Below are positions 38,298-46,278 of a stretch of DNA of 64,000 nucleotides, piece after piece. Numbering within the stretch: the first letter of the stretch is position 1; the number at the start of each line of letters is the position of its first letter. The stretch comes from Halomonas sp. KG2 (GTDB taxonomy: Bacteria; Pseudomonadota; Gammaproteobacteria; Pseudomonadales; Halomonadaceae), in contig CP098528.1 of NCBI GenBank assembly GCA_030440445.1, forward strand, positions 3,782,001 to 3,846,000. Reading direction: 5' to 3'. A model generated the notes under the pieces. That model made no database searches and was not told where the DNA came from. It saw nothing but the letters and a program-made list of their open reading frames with translations. The position numbers were made by a program, and so were the translations under genes.

Positions 38298-38311
38298 ACC
38301 TGAGCTGTTTG

Positions 38312-38332
38312 AGCCCGGCTAAACGCCGGGCT
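38312..38332 (+). terminator. Stem-loop after ribH
   Basis: AGCCCGGC and GCCGGGCT (8-bp perfect stem, loop TAAAC), 50 bases after the ribH stop. A clear T run is missing, so it is a weak or 3'-end-stabilising terminator. Confidence 0.6.
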
Positions 38333-38364
38333 TGGCACGCCTAGTCGATATATGAGTGCTAATA

Positions 38365-38646
38365 AGTGCTTATACATAAGTTTGCGAGGATTCAGGCCCC
38401 ATTAAATCAGTGGTTGCCTATGATCATTTTTCAGCCGCTCAAGGCTCATCGTCTATTGTAGGAGGCCGCTTCTAGCGGGCGATGGCGGCGTAGCCGCCCC
38501 TACTATAACCAGGCAAATCAGTTAAATCATCGTCGAAGTGTCGAACCAAAGCTAAAGCTCCCTCCCACAACACCCAGGCAGCTAAGTTCTTATGCATACG
38601 TTTACGAGCATTTAGACCCTATCGAATCAGTGGTTGCCTATGATCA
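38365..38646. repeat. Pair of 62-bp direct repeats, 52 of 62 identical
   Basis: 38365-38426 and 38585-38646 share 52 of 62 bases, spaced exactly 220 bases apart; the last 22 bases (AATCAGTGGTTGCCTATGATCA) are identical. They flank a REP-like palindrome. No coding sequence is seen in 38262-38711, so this 450-base gap is repeat DNA of unknown origin. Confidence 0.8.
38458..38503. repeat. REP-like palindromic element
   Basis: Two adjacent hairpins (CCGCT-TCT-AGCGG and GGCGGC-GTA-GCCGCC) bounded by GTAGG and CCTAC. This layout is typical of extragenic REP/BIME sequences in Pseudomonas and Halomonas relatives. Confidence 0.7.
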
Positions 38647-38711
38647 GTGCCCGCTTAATTTTGTGCAGGCACTTACTTCAGAAGATGACGGCTCCTTAGT
38701 CATCATTTACG

Positions 38712-39161
38712 TTATTTGATATCCAACAAATAGCCGTAAAACGCCGTGTTGCGCTGCCAGTCCAAGGACTCATAAAGGTGCTGGGCGCGCTCATTTTCTA
38801 CCTGAGTCATAAGGATTAAGCGCGCGACACCATGCTCGCGAGCCAGTTGGGTAGCGGCTTCCATTAACGCCCTTCCCGTCCCATTATCACGACACTCCGG
38901 CAACACAAAAAGATCATTTAGCGTCCAACGCGCATTCAAGCCCACCGTGGAAACCCCAGGATAAAGTTGCACGAAACCAGTGAGGTTACCGTCACTATTT
39001 TCACTAACTAAAATGCGCGAGTCAGCCTGCCCAAAGCGCTGACGCAAGAAATCACGCGCCGCATCGATATCACTCGGCTGATTATAGAACTGCCGATAGC
39101 CGTCGAGTAATCCACTAAGCGCCTCTAAGTCAGACAGTACCGCTGAACGAATATTAACCAT
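38712..39161 (-). CDS. GNAT-family N-acetyltransferase
   Basis: 149 residues. The acetyl-CoA site reads LFVLPECRDNGTGRALMEAA (motif A, Q/R-x-x-G-x-G/A type) with VENERAQHLYESLDW after it. The substrate is not readable. It is divergent from a MocR regulator across a 92-base gap that holds a CTATAG repeat, so it may be that regulator's target. Confidence 0.88.
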   Translation of the reverse strand: MVNIRSAVLSDLEALSGLLDGYRQFYNQPSDIDAARDFLRQRFGQADSRILVSENSDGNLTGFVQLYPGVSTVGLNARWTLNDLFVLPECRDNGTGRALMEAATQLAREHGVARLILMTQVENERAQHLYESLDWQRNTAFYGYLLDIK

Positions 39162-39202
39162 GCCAACTACTCCATTAAGATGGTGAATAAACCCAGCTTG
39201 CC

Positions 39203-39220
39203 GCTATAGTGGTCTATAGC
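39203..39220. promoter_or_regulatory. CTATAG inverted/direct repeat, candidate MocR operator
   Basis: GCTATAG (39203-39209) and CTATAGC (39214-39220), separated by TGGT, lie 33 bases before the MocR start and 42 from the divergent GNAT gene. As CTATAG is itself palindromic, the site reads as both direct and inverted repeats; MocR regulators often use direct repeats. Confidence 0.45.
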
Positions 39221-39253
39221 AAAGAGCCACTTATCACTAAATTGAGGGAACCA

Positions 39254-40732
39254 GTGAAACAACGTAACGCTGCTAGTGATTGGATCACGGAGGCGCTAGC
39301 GATAAGGCTAGCAGCGAATGAAGCAGCTACGCTGGTTCAACAGCTCTACCGCTCGCTTAAGGATTGGATTCAACACGGTGAATTGACGGCAGGTGATACT
39401 CTTCCTTCTTCCCGCTATTTATCCCGCGCTTTAAATATTAGCCGCAATACAGTACTGGCCGCCATGGATCGGCTGCAGGCGGAAGGGTTACTAATTGCCC
39501 GCCAGGGAGCGGGACTCTATGTTGCGGACCTCCCTACGCTATTAATCAGGGCCGAGCTTCCACCGCCTTTGCCTGTTCGCTATTCAAACCGAGGCAAAAC
39601 ACTGTTGACACTAAGCGGAGCGTTAAGCCACGGCCATCGCGCGTTTGCCCCTGGCGTTCCGGCACTTGACCTGTTTCCCCGCGAGCTATGGCAACGCCTT
39701 TTGCGTCGCCACTATTACCACGCAGAGGTATCGTGGATGGACTATCAGGCTAGCGGCGGGCTACCCGAACTCAAAGCTGCCCTGTGTGACTATCTAAGAC
39801 TCTCCCGAGCAGTGCGCTGCCAACCAGAGCAGATTGTGATTACCCAAGGTGCCCAACAGGCATTTGAGCTGACTAGCCAACTGCTCACCGATAACGGTGA
39901 TTCGGTTTGGATGGAAGAGCCCGGTTACCGCGGCGCCCAGGCCTGTTTTCTGGCGGCAGGCTTAACGGTAACGCCCATACCTGTCGATCAAGAAGGGTTA
40001 AATCCGTTGCTTGCCCCTAAGAATGCGCCAGCGCCTCGGCTAATTTACGTAACACCCTCCCACCAATACCCCAGCGGCGTTACCATGCCAGTACCACGCC
40101 GATTAGTATTGCTAGAATATGCTTCCCGTACTGGCAGTTGGATCATTGAAGACGATTACGACAGCGAATTTCGTTACGATACGCCGCCGACGCCGTCGCT
40201 ACAGGGGCTTTCGGAACAGGCATCGGTTATTTATGTCGGCACCTTCAGTAAGGTGCTCTATCCCGGCTTACGCCTAGGCTATTTGGTATTGCCTGATAGG
40301 CTTGCCGAAGACTTTAAGCGCGCTCACGCGCGTCTACACCGCGAGGGTAACTATCCTGTCCAATCAGCACTTGCTGAGTTCATTGCCAACGGACATTTTA
40401 CTCGTCACATCAACCGCATGAGGGCCGTTTATCGCCAGCGCCAAGCCTGTTTGCGCACCGCATTAGCGCCTGCGGTGGCCGCAGGGCTTCAGCTTTCTGA
40501 CGGCCATGCAGGTATGCATCTTCTGGCTGAACTCGATAGTTTCGAAAAAGAAGAGATACTCGTAAGGCGTGCCAATGAAACGGGTATTACGCTTTCACCT
40601 CTTTCCCGCTATTACCTTGGTGAGAATAAGCGCCCTGGTTTAGTGCTCGGTTATGCAGGTTCAATGGAAAGCGAACTTATAAACGCAGGTGCTTGGCTTA
40701 GCAACGCATGGTTAAACTTACGCCAGGGTTAA
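39254..40732 (+). CDS. MocR-family regulator (GntR DNA-binding plus aminotransferase-like domain)
   Basis: 492 residues from GTG 39254, preceded by TTGAGGGA; a GTG at 39209 adds 15 residues that overlap the operator. The N-terminal winged helix is YLSRALNISRNTVLAAMDRLQAEGLL (~55-85). The C-terminal fold-type I PLP domain has DDYDSEFRY and the Schiff-base Lys in VGTFSKVLYPGLRLGY. It senses a PLP-linked ligand and can activate or repress. The divergent GNAT gene is the nearest candidate target. Confidence 0.9.
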   Translation: MKQRNAASDWITEALAIRLAANEAATLVQQLYRSLKDWIQHGELTAGDTLPSSRYLSRALNISRNTVLAAMDRLQAEGLLIARQGAGLYVADLPTLLIRAELPPPLPVRYSNRGKTLLTLSGALSHGHRAFAPGVPALDLFPRELWQRLLRRHYYHAEVSWMDYQASGGLPELKAALCDYLRLSRAVRCQPEQIVITQGAQQAFELTSQLLTDNGDSVWMEEPGYRGAQACFLAAGLTVTPIPVDQEGLNPLLAPKNAPAPRLIYVTPSHQYPSGVTMPVPRRLVLLEYASRTGSWIIEDDYDSEFRYDTPPTPSLQGLSEQASVIYVGTFSKVLYPGLRLGYLVLPDRLAEDFKRAHARLHREGNYPVQSALAEFIANGHFTRHINRMRAVYRQRQACLRTALAPAVAAGLQLSDGHAGMHLLAELDSFEKEEILVRRANETGITLSPLSRYYLGENKRPGLVLGYAGSMESELINAGAWLSNAWLNLRQG

Positions 40733-40809
40733 TATCTACTCGCTAAGGGCGTTCAGTGGCCGCGCTGTCGTTGGTTGGCAGTGAGAGGAAGCTTTCAATC
40801 GTCAAACAT

Positions 40810-40844
40810 TAAAACTACCGCTGCCTTAAGACTCAAGGCAGCGG
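40810..40844 (-). terminator. Terminator of the fasciclin gene
   Basis: CCGCTGCCTT and AAGGCAGCGG make a 10-bp perfect stem with a 7-base loop (40818-40844). On the minus strand it is followed by TAGTTTTAA. It lies 50 bases past the fasciclin stop. Confidence 0.85.
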
Positions 40845-40893
40845 GACAGTCACTTGGCGAATGAGTGTTAATTAGCCGCCAGCATCCTATCGA

Positions 40894-41445
40894 TTAAGGC
40901 ATTAATACACGATCAACCACGTGGATAACGCCGTTAGCTTGGGCAACATCAATCACCGTTATATTGGCACTATTGCCCTGCGCATCCATCACCATCAGGT
41001 TATTACCGTTACGAATAACGGAAAGATGCCCGCCTTGTACGGTTTTAAAAGCCACGGTGCCGTCGTTCTCCATAACCTCTTCCCACAACGCGTCCCGCGT
41101 CAGGTTGCCTGGCACCACGTGATAAGTCAGAACGGTCTGCAACTGCTCAAGGTTCTCAGGCTGTAGCAACGTATCAACGGTGCCGTCGGGCAAGTCCGCA
41201 AAGGCCTCATCCGTGGGTGCAAAGACGGTAAAAGGGCCATCACCTTGCAACACATCCACTAGTTCAGCTGCCTGCACTGCAGCCACCAGCGTTTCGTGGT
41301 CACCTGAGTTAACGGCATTTTCGATAATATTACGCTCGGGAAGCATGCTGGCTCCGCCCACCATGGTAGGGCCATGATCAGCAACGGCAGCACTAGCATA
41401 AAGAGCAGCGGCACAAAGGCTAGCAGTAAGAAGTTTGAGTTTCAT
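40894..41445 (-). CDS. Secreted fasciclin-domain protein
   Basis: 183 residues. A signal peptide (LLTASLCAAALYASAAVA) is followed by one FAS1 domain: GPFTVFAPTDEAFADLP (H1 region) and LTYHVVPGNLT, then NGVIHVVDRVLMP (H2 region). FAS1 proteins mediate adhesion or binding at the cell surface. It is divergent from an ECF sigma/anti-sigma pair across 185 bases, an arrangement in which the sigma factor commonly drives the fasciclin gene. Confidence 0.92.
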   Translation of the reverse strand: MKLKLLTASLCAAALYASAAVADHGPTMVGGASMLPERNIIENAVNSGDHETLVAAVQAAELVDVLQGDGPFTVFAPTDEAFADLPDGTVDTLLQPENLEQLQTVLTYHVVPGNLTRDALWEEVMENDGTVAFKTVQGGHLSVIRNGNNLMVMDAQGNSANITVIDVAQANGVIHVVDRVLMP

Positions 41446-41630
41446 TGGGGCATCTCCTACTTGTGATTAAAATGGCTCAACAATGCAAGCTCATTAACAC
41501 TTACGTGGCTAATGCCCTGGTGGATGCAAACTTTTCAAAATTTTTTATCGGCCACTAATATGAAGTCTATTGCCTTCAACGCCACGCTACCCAAGACTGA
41601 TAGTTCGGTTTAATGCGCAGAGATGTCTGA

Positions 41631-42194
41631 ATGCAAGATGCCACGCAACGCCAACAGTACCTTATTGATCAGCTCAGTGGCTGCGCCCAAGGCGACCGCC
41701 AAGCATTTGCGCGCCTTTATCGTGCCACTAGTGCGCATCTATATGCCCAACTGCTGCGTATAGTAAGAGAGGAAAACGCTGCCCAGGATTGCCTGCAGCA
41801 TGTCTTTATCAACATATGGCGCGTTGCTAATCAGTACGATGCCACTCGTGCTAAACCTATGACTTGGCTATCAACACTTGCTCGCAATACTGGCATCGAC
41901 TGGCTACGCCGCCAGAAGCCTCAGGATGCAACCACCGATGAACCTACATTAGCAACGCTGTTAGGTACCGAAGACCCTGAAGATGACAGCATAAGCGGCC
42001 AGAAAAAAGACAGACTTAATGATTGTCTGGACACACTAAGCCTTCAACAGCGTCAGTTAATGGAGATGGCTTATTTTCAGGGGTTAACGCATAGCGAGCT
42101 TGCTCACTCTTTGTCCCAACCGCTGGGCAGCGTTAAAAGCTGGATTCGTCGTGGGCTTGAGAGGTTAAAAACATGTCTAACCAATGGGATTTAA
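41631..42194 (+). CDS. ECF-type RNA polymerase sigma factor (SigK-like)
   Basis: 187 residues. Sigma-2 domain: ARLYRATSAHLYAQLLRIV and DCLQHVFINIWRVANQYD. Sigma-4 helix-turn-helix: TLSLQQRQLMEMAYFQGLTHSELA, SQPLGSVKSWIRRGLERLK. It pairs with an anti-sigma factor whose start lies inside its 3' end (overlap 22 bases), so coupled translation is likely. The probable regulon includes the divergent fasciclin gene. Confidence 0.92.
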   Translation: MQDATQRQQYLIDQLSGCAQGDRQAFARLYRATSAHLYAQLLRIVREENAAQDCLQHVFINIWRVANQYDATRAKPMTWLSTLARNTGIDWLRRQKPQDATTDEPTLATLLGTEDPEDDSISGQKKDRLNDCLDTLSLQQRQLMEMAYFQGLTHSELAHSLSQPLGSVKSWIRRGLERLKTCLTNGI

Positions 42195-42883
42195 CCAACC
42201 CCGATGAACGCCACCTAGCGGCTGGTGAGTATGTACTCGGCGTATTGGATAAAAAACAGAAAACACACTTTGAAGCGCTGCTGGCCGTCAGTCATGATCT
42301 ACAAAATGATGTGAATAGCTGGCGAGAGCACTTGCAGTTATTCAACGAGCAACTTGATCCTAGAACGCCTCCCAAAGAGGTTTGGCAGCGTATTATCCAA
42401 GCAACCGGGGCATTCCCCCCTCCCTGGTGGCAACGCTTAGGCGTATGGCAAACAGTCGCTGCCGGATTTGGGGCAGTCGCAATAGTATTTAGTACTCTTT
42501 GGCAGCAAGCTGAACTTTCTACATTGCCTCAGGGCGAGGCAGTATTTGTGGTTCAGGATGAATCGCGCACACCGGGCTGGATCATTAGTGCGACTACTAG
42601 GGGCGAACTGATCGTGCAGGCCGTTCAACCTACTCAAGTCCGCAGCAATCAGACTGGTGAGCTGTGGTTAATCGCCGAAGGCACCCCAATATCGTTAGGT
42701 TTACTACCTGAGCAAGGTAACCTACGGCTACACCCTAGTGCGGAGCTACGTGCGCAATTATTCAATGCCGACCTTGCCGTCAGTATAGAACCACGAGGTG
42801 GCGCGCCTGACGGTCAACCCACAGGCCCCATCATCGACCACGGACGTTTGATACCTATGCGCGGCAACACACTCAACTTATGA
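42173..42883 (+). CDS. Anti-sigma factor, RskA-like
   Basis: 236 residues. The N-terminal part HLAAGEYVLGVLDKKQKTHFEALL resembles the anti-sigma domain that holds ECF sigma factors. A single membrane helix is near residues 90-108 (TVAAGFGAVAIVFSTLW). The rest is a periplasmic sensor part with the RskA C-terminal pattern (GWIISATTRGELIVQAVQP; LWLIAEGTPISLGLLP). It should inhibit the sigma factor encoded just upstream. Confidence 0.88.
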   Translation: MSNQWDLTNPDERHLAAGEYVLGVLDKKQKTHFEALLAVSHDLQNDVNSWREHLQLFNEQLDPRTPPKEVWQRIIQATGAFPPPWWQRLGVWQTVAAGFGAVAIVFSTLWQQAELSTLPQGEAVFVVQDESRTPGWIISATTRGELIVQAVQPTQVRSNQTGELWLIAEGTPISLGLLPEQGNLRLHPSAELRAQLFNADLAVSIEPRGGAPDGQPTGPIIDHGRLIPMRGNTLNL

Positions 42884-42911
42884 CGTTTAGGATATTGCTA
42901 AGGAGCGCCCA

Positions 42912-43517
42912 ATGCCTGACTTTATTGCCCCTGATAATCTTCCACGCTGCCAGTGGTGTGGCGGTGCCCCCGAATTTCTGCCCTACCATGACAACGAGTG
43001 GGGATTTCCGGTGGTCGATGACCAGCGGCTATTCGAAAAGCTCTGCCTGGAAAGTTTTCAGTCGGGCTTAAGTTGGCGCACCATTCTCAACAAACGCGAG
43101 AACTTTCGCGCTGCCTTCCATCATTTCGACTTCCATCACGTTGCCCGCTTTGGCGAAGAGGATGTTCAGCGCTTGTTGCAGGACGCAGGCATTATTCGCC
43201 ATCGTGGCAAAATCGAGGCGGTGATTAATAATGCCCAACGGGCGCTGGAAATGGTCAAGCAGGAAGGCTCACTGGCCGCATATTTTTGGCGTTTCGAGCC
43301 AACCCTCGATTCACTGACCGCACCACAAACTCAGACCACCTCGCCTGAATCCATCGCACTTGCTAAAGATTTGAAAAAGCGCGGCTGGAAATTCGTTGGT
43401 CCAACCACTGCGTTTGCGTTTATGCAGGCCATGGGGCTACTCAATGATCACTCGCTGATGTGTATCACTCGAGAGCACGTCGAACAGGCAAGGCAGCAAT
43501 TTCAACGACCAAAGTAG
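42912..43517 (+). CDS. tag: DNA-3-methyladenine glycosylase I
   Basis: 201 residues. It removes 3-methyladenine from alkylated DNA. RCQWCGG (N-terminal zinc-type Cys), YHDNEWGFPVVDDQRLFE and LESFQSGLSWRTILNKRE are the family's signature blocks, and the later KFVGPTTAFAFMQAMGLLNDH supplies the zinc-snap region. ATG 42912 has AAGGAG upstream. 28 bases behind the anti-sigma gene, but probably a separate unit. Confidence 0.95.
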   Translation: MPDFIAPDNLPRCQWCGGAPEFLPYHDNEWGFPVVDDQRLFEKLCLESFQSGLSWRTILNKRENFRAAFHHFDFHHVARFGEEDVQRLLQDAGIIRHRGKIEAVINNAQRALEMVKQEGSLAAYFWRFEPTLDSLTAPQTQTTSPESIALAKDLKKRGWKFVGPTTAFAFMQAMGLLNDHSLMCITREHVEQARQQFQRPK

Positions 43518-43677
43518 CAACCGAGGCGCAAGGCACTATACTTTTTGCACAACCGTGGCATGCCCAGATGGCTGGCCTACGTATTCGCTGGGTGTCGTCT
43601 TGTAGTAGGGTATAGTTTTTACACACTCACCTATACACCGAACAGCTAGGGGACATCACGTTCCCAATGGGGTCAAC

Positions 43678-44400
43678 GTGGTCCAAACGCTCTCTTCGCA
43701 CACAGAATCCCGCGCTTCGATATGGAAAGCTTGGAGCGTGCATATATTCACGGCCAGCGGCGTACTGCTCGGCACAATGGCGCTGCTCTCGCTGATCGAT
43801 AACAATCCAGTCGCCTGCTTACTTTGGCTTGGTGCTGCGATGATGGTCGATGGTTTCGATGGCACTCTGGCGCGTAAGTATGAAGTAAAAACCATCCTGC
43901 CCCACTTCGATGGTTCGACGCTTGATATGGTCATCGATTATCTAACCTGGGCATTTATTCCCGCTCTGTTTATCTACTTCTTTATTGAGTTGCCGCCCAA
44001 TTTCGAATTGCTGTCAGTGTTTATCATTCTGCTGTCGTCGATGTTCTGTTTCTGCAACACTAATATGAAAAGCCAGGATAATTATTTCGTTGGTTTTCCT
44101 GCTGCCTGGAACATTGCTGCGGCCTATTTTTATATTCTCGATTTACCGCCCTTCATCACCTTTGCATCGATCGTTTTTCTCGCCATTCTTACCGTGACCA
44201 AGATGAAGTTCCTACATCCGTTTCGTGTTCGTCAGTTCATGCCTCTCAATATCGCCGTTACGCTATTATGGTGCGCCTGTACAACGTCGCTGGTGCTCTC
44301 CAGCCCCGATCATGCCGCCTGGGCACTGTGGGGATGGGGCATTGCATCCATCTACTTCATCGGTATGTGCATATGGCGTACCGCTCAAGAAGCGTTTTGA
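43678..44400 (+). CDS. pcs: Phosphatidylcholine synthase (CDP-alcohol phosphatidyltransferase)
   Basis: 240 residues from GTG 43678. The CDP-alcohol phosphotransferase motif is visible as DGFDGTLARKYEVK, with a following FDGSTLDMVIDY. About six to eight membrane helices. The sequence pattern (ASIWKAWSVHIFTASGV near the start) matches Pcs, which makes phosphatidylcholine from CDP-diacylglycerol and choline, rather than PgsA or PssA. Phosphatidylcholine in a halophile fits use of choline or betaine. Convergent with a MocR gene. Confidence 0.88.
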   Translation: MVQTLSSHTESRASIWKAWSVHIFTASGVLLGTMALLSLIDNNPVACLLWLGAAMMVDGFDGTLARKYEVKTILPHFDGSTLDMVIDYLTWAFIPALFIYFFIELPPNFELLSVFIILLSSMFCFCNTNMKSQDNYFVGFPAAWNIAAAYFYILDLPPFITFASIVFLAILTVTKMKFLHPFRVRQFMPLNIAVTLLWCACTTSLVLSSPDHAAWALWGWGIASIYFIGMCIWRTAQEAF

Positions 44401-44421
44401 TTTAGCGATAGCAAACAATGC

Positions 44422-45864
44422 CTACTTCAGCGCTACCTCATACCGCTGTGCCTCCTCCACCATCTCGGTGGCGAGTTCCCCCACGGTGCGCACGGCATCT
44501 TCGATGGCCGGTGTTAGCGTAAATGCGTAGTTAAGTCGCAAACACTGGCGAAACTTGCCCGAGGCTGAAAACAGCGAGCCAGGTGCCACATGGATGGCGC
44601 GCTGAGCCAAGCGCTCATTAAGACGTACGCAGTCCACAGCGGCGGGTAACTCCACCCATAGCAAAAAACTGCCTTGCGGATAACTGATGCCCGCACCTTC
44701 TGGAAAATAGCGCTGCACCCAGTTGATCATGATGTCCCGTTGGCGCTGATATTGCCGAGCAACATAGCGAAGGTGACGCTCGTAGTGGCCTTTGGCAACA
44801 AATTCCGCCACCGCCAACTGCGGCAATGTGGCCGAGGCACCGGTAGAGACATACTTCATATGCAGCGCCTTATCTCGATAACGCCCCGGCGCCAGCCACC
44901 CCACTCGTAGCCCTGGCCCCACCGTTTTCGAAAAGCCACTGCACAACAGCACCCGCCCATCGTCATCGAAAGACTTCACCGTCAACGGCCTTGGCTGGGT
45001 ATAGGCGAGATCACCGTAGATATCGTCTTCAATGATGGCCACGTCGAAGCGTTGGGCGAGTTGAAACAGCGCCTGTTTGCGCGCCTCGCTCATGGTGTAG
45101 CCCAGTGGATTGTTATACGTCGGAGTGACCTGGATGGCACGGATCGGCCACTGCTCCAACGCCATCTCCAATGCTTCCAAACTGATACCAGTTTGCGGAT
45201 CAGTGGGAATCTCCAACGCTTTTAGACCATTGGCTTTTAGGATATGCATGGTGCCGTAAAAGCTGGGCGAGTCCACGGCCACCACGTCGCCAGGCTGAGT
45301 GAGGGTGCGCAGCGCTATCGACAATGCCTCCTGGCAACCGGTGGTGACCATGATGTCATCCGGGTGCAGCAAACAACCGGAGGCAATGGCCAGCCGCGCT
45401 ACCTGCTGACGCAGCTCGGGGCTACCACTCAGTTTGTCGTAGTTAAAGCCATTCAGATCGTTCTTACGGTGAAGCCCCGCCAATATTTTCGACAACGGCT
45501 TAAGCGTTTCATAAGCCAGGTTCGGCACACCGCGCCCAAGCAGCAGCCGACTATCGTCACGCTCGGTAGCGACCAGCTCTAATACTTGATCCCACTGGGA
45601 GACATCCAGCGGGCACTGCGCAGGACGAGAGACAGAAGGCAGCACCGCAGGCACCCGGCTTGGAAGTACAAAGTAGCCCGATTTCGGTCGTGATTCGATC
45701 AGCGACACATCCATCAACTGCCTGTAAGCCTCCTGAGCAGTCGAGATACTGACGTCAAGCTCCTGACATACCGCTCGAATAGAAGGCAGGCGATCACCCA
45801 CGCGGTAAATACCGTGCTCAATTCGCTCCCGCAAAATACAAGCAACCTCTTCGTAGCGTGTCAT
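44422..45864 (-). CDS. MocR-family regulator (GntR plus aminotransferase-like domain)
   Basis: 480 residues. The N-terminal winged helix reads LPSIRAVCQELDVSISTAQEAYRQL (~25-50). The PLP domain has PTYNNPLGYTMSEAR, IIEDDIYGDLAY and the Schiff-base Lys in LCSGFSKTVGPGLRVGWLAPG. Divergent from DUF1127-phzF across a gap with four ATACAGAT-type boxes, the kind of site MocR proteins bind. The likely target is that pair. Confidence 0.92.
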   Translation of the reverse strand: MTRYEEVACILRERIEHGIYRVGDRLPSIRAVCQELDVSISTAQEAYRQLMDVSLIESRPKSGYFVLPSRVPAVLPSVSRPAQCPLDVSQWDQVLELVATERDDSRLLLGRGVPNLAYETLKPLSKILAGLHRKNDLNGFNYDKLSGSPELRQQVARLAIASGCLLHPDDIMVTTGCQEALSIALRTLTQPGDVVAVDSPSFYGTMHILKANGLKALEIPTDPQTGISLEALEMALEQWPIRAIQVTPTYNNPLGYTMSEARKQALFQLAQRFDVAIIEDDIYGDLAYTQPRPLTVKSFDDDGRVLLCSGFSKTVGPGLRVGWLAPGRYRDKALHMKYVSTGASATLPQLAVAEFVAKGHYERHLRYVARQYQRQRDIMINWVQRYFPEGAGISYPQGSFLLWVELPAAVDCVRLNERLAQRAIHVAPGSLFSASGKFRQCLRLNYAFTLTPAIEDAVRTVGELATEMVEEAQRYEVALK

Positions 45865-45938
45865 AACTCCAGCCCTCTATCTTTGAAACGCTTTTAAAAT
45901 CGCTCTTCAAGACGTTCTTGAAGACGTTTTTAAAAACA

Positions 45939-46021
45939 ATACAGATACCCTGCCCAGCAACCATACAGAGATATAACACACACCATCTGTATCTTAAAAA
46001 TAGAAAAGCCTATATCTGTAT
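45939..46021. promoter_or_regulatory. Four ATACAGAT/ATCTGTAT boxes between MocR and DUF1127-phzF
   Basis: ATACAGATA (45939-45947), ATACAGAGATA (45963-45973), ATCTGTAT (45985-45992) and ATCTGTAT (46014-46021). The first two are direct copies, and the last two their inverse. They sit in the divergent gap, so they should be the operator of the MocR at 44422-45864. Confidence 0.75.
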
Positions 46022-46077
46022 TGATTGAGCATGGCTGCGTAATCTGGTTGAGCATATCGCCATCAAGGAGAATTGCC

Positions 46078-46278
46078 ATGCTACGCTTCAGCCTCACCCA
46101 GATTCGCTGTCAGTTACGCCACTATCATCAACGCCGTCGTAGCCGCCGCCAGTTATTAACCCTTGATGACCGACTGCTGGAAGATATCGGCATCACCCGC
46201 ACTCAGGCGCTAAAAGAGGGGGGTAAACCGTTTTGGCAGCACTCGTCATGCAAAAGAGGCCCCTATGAAAACTGCTGA
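46078..46278 (+). CDS. DUF1127 family small protein
   Basis: 66 residues from ATG 46078, seven bases after AAGGAG; the longer reading from 46021 is rejected. RRSRRQLLTLDDRLLEDIGITRTQAL is the DUF1127 (YjiS-like) core, rich in Arg. Such small proteins affect phosphate or carbon metabolism and RNA handling in other bacteria. It overlaps phzF by 14 bases. A target of the divergent MocR is likely. Confidence 0.85.
   Translation: MLRFSLTQIRCQLRHYHQRRRSRRQLLTLDDRLLEDIGITRTQALKEGGKPFWQHSSCKRGPYENC

Noticed and set aside
38262..38711. CRISPR array
   Set aside because: The repeats are one 18-bp tandem pair and one 62-bp pair with irregular spacing; no repeat-spacer series or cas gene is present.
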